This document shows, in pieces, positions 63,560-64,000 of a stretch of 64,000 nt of DNA. This DNA is from Desulfovibrio inopinatus DSM 10711. GTDB taxonomy: Bacteria > Desulfobacterota > Desulfovibrionia > Desulfovibrionales > Desulfovibrionaceae. The stretch spans positions 84,577 through 148,576 of the forward strand of contig NZ_AUBP01000024.1 in NCBI RefSeq assembly GCF_000429305.1. The letters are read 5' to 3'. Positions within the stretch are counted from its first letter, which is position 1. Each line of letters starts with the position of its first letter. A program made the translations under genes and the position numbers. The notes beneath the pieces are model-generated. The model had not been told where the DNA came from. It ran no database searches and saw only the letters and a list, made by a program, of their open reading frames with translations.

Positions 63560-63710
63560 AAACTTGGTCCAAGACTTTTACCCGCACCAATTTTGACGAA
63601 TGCGGTTGGCCGAAGGCATTGATGCCGATAACCATCACTTTCTGGCCTGCCCCTCCCCTGGTGCGGATGAGGCACTTTGAGGTGTCTGGCGTCAATGAGA
63701 AGCTTGGAAA
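63560..63710 (-). pseudogene. IS5-type transposase remnant
   Basis: On the minus strand one frame gives LIDARHLKVPHPHQGRGRP, and the adjacent frame continues with GGAGQKVMVIGINAFG. The first resembles the DSSHIKVHPHAAGA region of IS5-family transposases and the change of frame points to a frameshift. No complete gene or ends can be drawn, so this is a fragment. Confidence 0.4.
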
Positions 63711-63789
63711 GAGAGAGGTGGAGTAGTGGATTACTAGCCTTTCACACCTGTGGCCATAAAGTCCATTCCCCCACAAAACGTTAAAATTT

Positions 63790-63880
63790 CATGTGGGAAT
63801 TTGTGTGGGATACGCTCCCACTTTTGTGCCTTTTTTGCCCTTATTGCCAGATATGCAACTTTCTAACTTACTGAAATTAT
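63790..63880 (-). pseudogene. possible tail of a second integrase
   Basis: Minus strand gives an open stretch YNFSKLESCISGNKG followed by TKVGAYPTQIPT and stop. The base pattern near the stop, TCCCACA-N-AAATCCCACA, mirrors the end of the integrase gene at 4949 (TCCCACATAAAATCCCACA). It may be the last codons of another, lost integrase. Weak evidence. Confidence 0.3.
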
Positions 63881-63909
63881 AAATATACGCTTGGCGGCGT
63901 ATGGTGCGT

Positions 63910-64000
63910 CACGCCCCCGTGTGGGGGGCGACCATAAATGAAGAACTGATCCAAAGCCTTTGTATTGTTTCAATCCACGCCCTCGTGTGAGGGCGAACCT
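63910..64000 (-). CRISPR. trailer end of a type I-C-like CRISPR array, continuing beyond the window
   Basis: A full 32-base repeat lies at 63967-63998: GTTTCAATCCAC followed by the hairpin GCCCTCGTGTGAGGGC and GAAC; its complement has the ATTGAAAC end of type I-C repeats. A 34-base spacer (63933-63966) separates it from a degenerate repeat at 63910-63932 (CACGCCCCCGTGTGGGGGGCGAC). The degeneration at the repeat's 3' end, read on the minus strand, marks the trailer, so leader and cas genes should lie to the right. One spacer is visible here. Confidence 0.85.

Noticed and set aside
1..64000. tRNA or rRNA genes, including a tRNA attachment site for the integrase
   Set aside because: No cloverleaf or rRNA-like stretch was recognised at either border or elsewhere.

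Overview
The window reads as one chromosome segment of a Desulfovibrio-like sulfate reducer (Desulfobacterota). This is an inference from the mix of chemotaxis receptors, a type I-C-style CRISPR repeat, moderate GC and clean AGGAG-type ribosome sites; no single marker gene proves it. Nearly 50 kb is a complete-looking, lambda-organised prophage of a short-tailed (podovirus-type) phage, inserted between ordinary chromosomal genes and the end of a CRISPR array.

Left flank (1-4.85 kb): a chemotaxis receptor cut by the window edge, a 612-residue group II PLP decarboxylase of the tyrosine decarboxylase type, a UspA stress protein with a strong terminator, and a nitroreductase. A degenerate CRISPR-repeat-like sequence at 4848-4876 then borders the integrase.

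Prophage early region (4.9-22.1 kb): a leftward operon (integrase, excisionase-like HTH, small proteins, RecT-like annealing protein and a RecB/Cas4-like nuclease) starts at a predicted PL promoter near 12.2 kb. A restriction-modification block (RHH regulator, C5 cytosine methyltransferase, NotI-type endonuclease, Vsr) sits between PL and the repressor. A cleavable S24/CI-type repressor and a Cro-like protein diverge at about 15.7 kb. PL and PR carry the same 18-bp dyad, TGTTTCC-N4-GGATACA, in identical geometry relative to the -35 and -10 boxes, so these are probably the repressor operators. The rightward operon holds an active/degenerate GIY-YIG pair, an antirepressor, a replication initiator containing a 12-bp iteron array (probable origin), a helicase-loader candidate, a PD-(D/E)XK nuclease and a HigBA-type toxin-antitoxin pair.

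Prophage late region (22.2-53 kb): endolysin, holin and spanin candidates, small and large terminase, portal, scaffold, P22/HK97-fold coat, head-tail connectors, a 1118-residue protein made of about 19 RCC1 repeats, two internal virion proteins, a giant 3495-residue polyvalent protein (lytic transglycosylase, N6-adenine methyltransferase, HExxH and nuclease-like domains) and a tail fibre. No tail tube, sheath, baseplate or separate tape measure gene was seen, which supports a podovirus. Cargo follows: a nucleoside deoxyribosyltransferase-like protein, an HTH protein and a secreted EndA-type nuclease.

Right flank (54.5-64 kb): an IS1380-family element with recognisable inverted repeats, a 181-bp MITE bounded by TA, an MCP-CheW-hybrid histidine kinase cluster, remnants resembling an IS5 transposase and an integrase tail, and the trailer end of a CRISPR array continuing past the window. 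Functions are read from motifs and remembered families; no database search was run.
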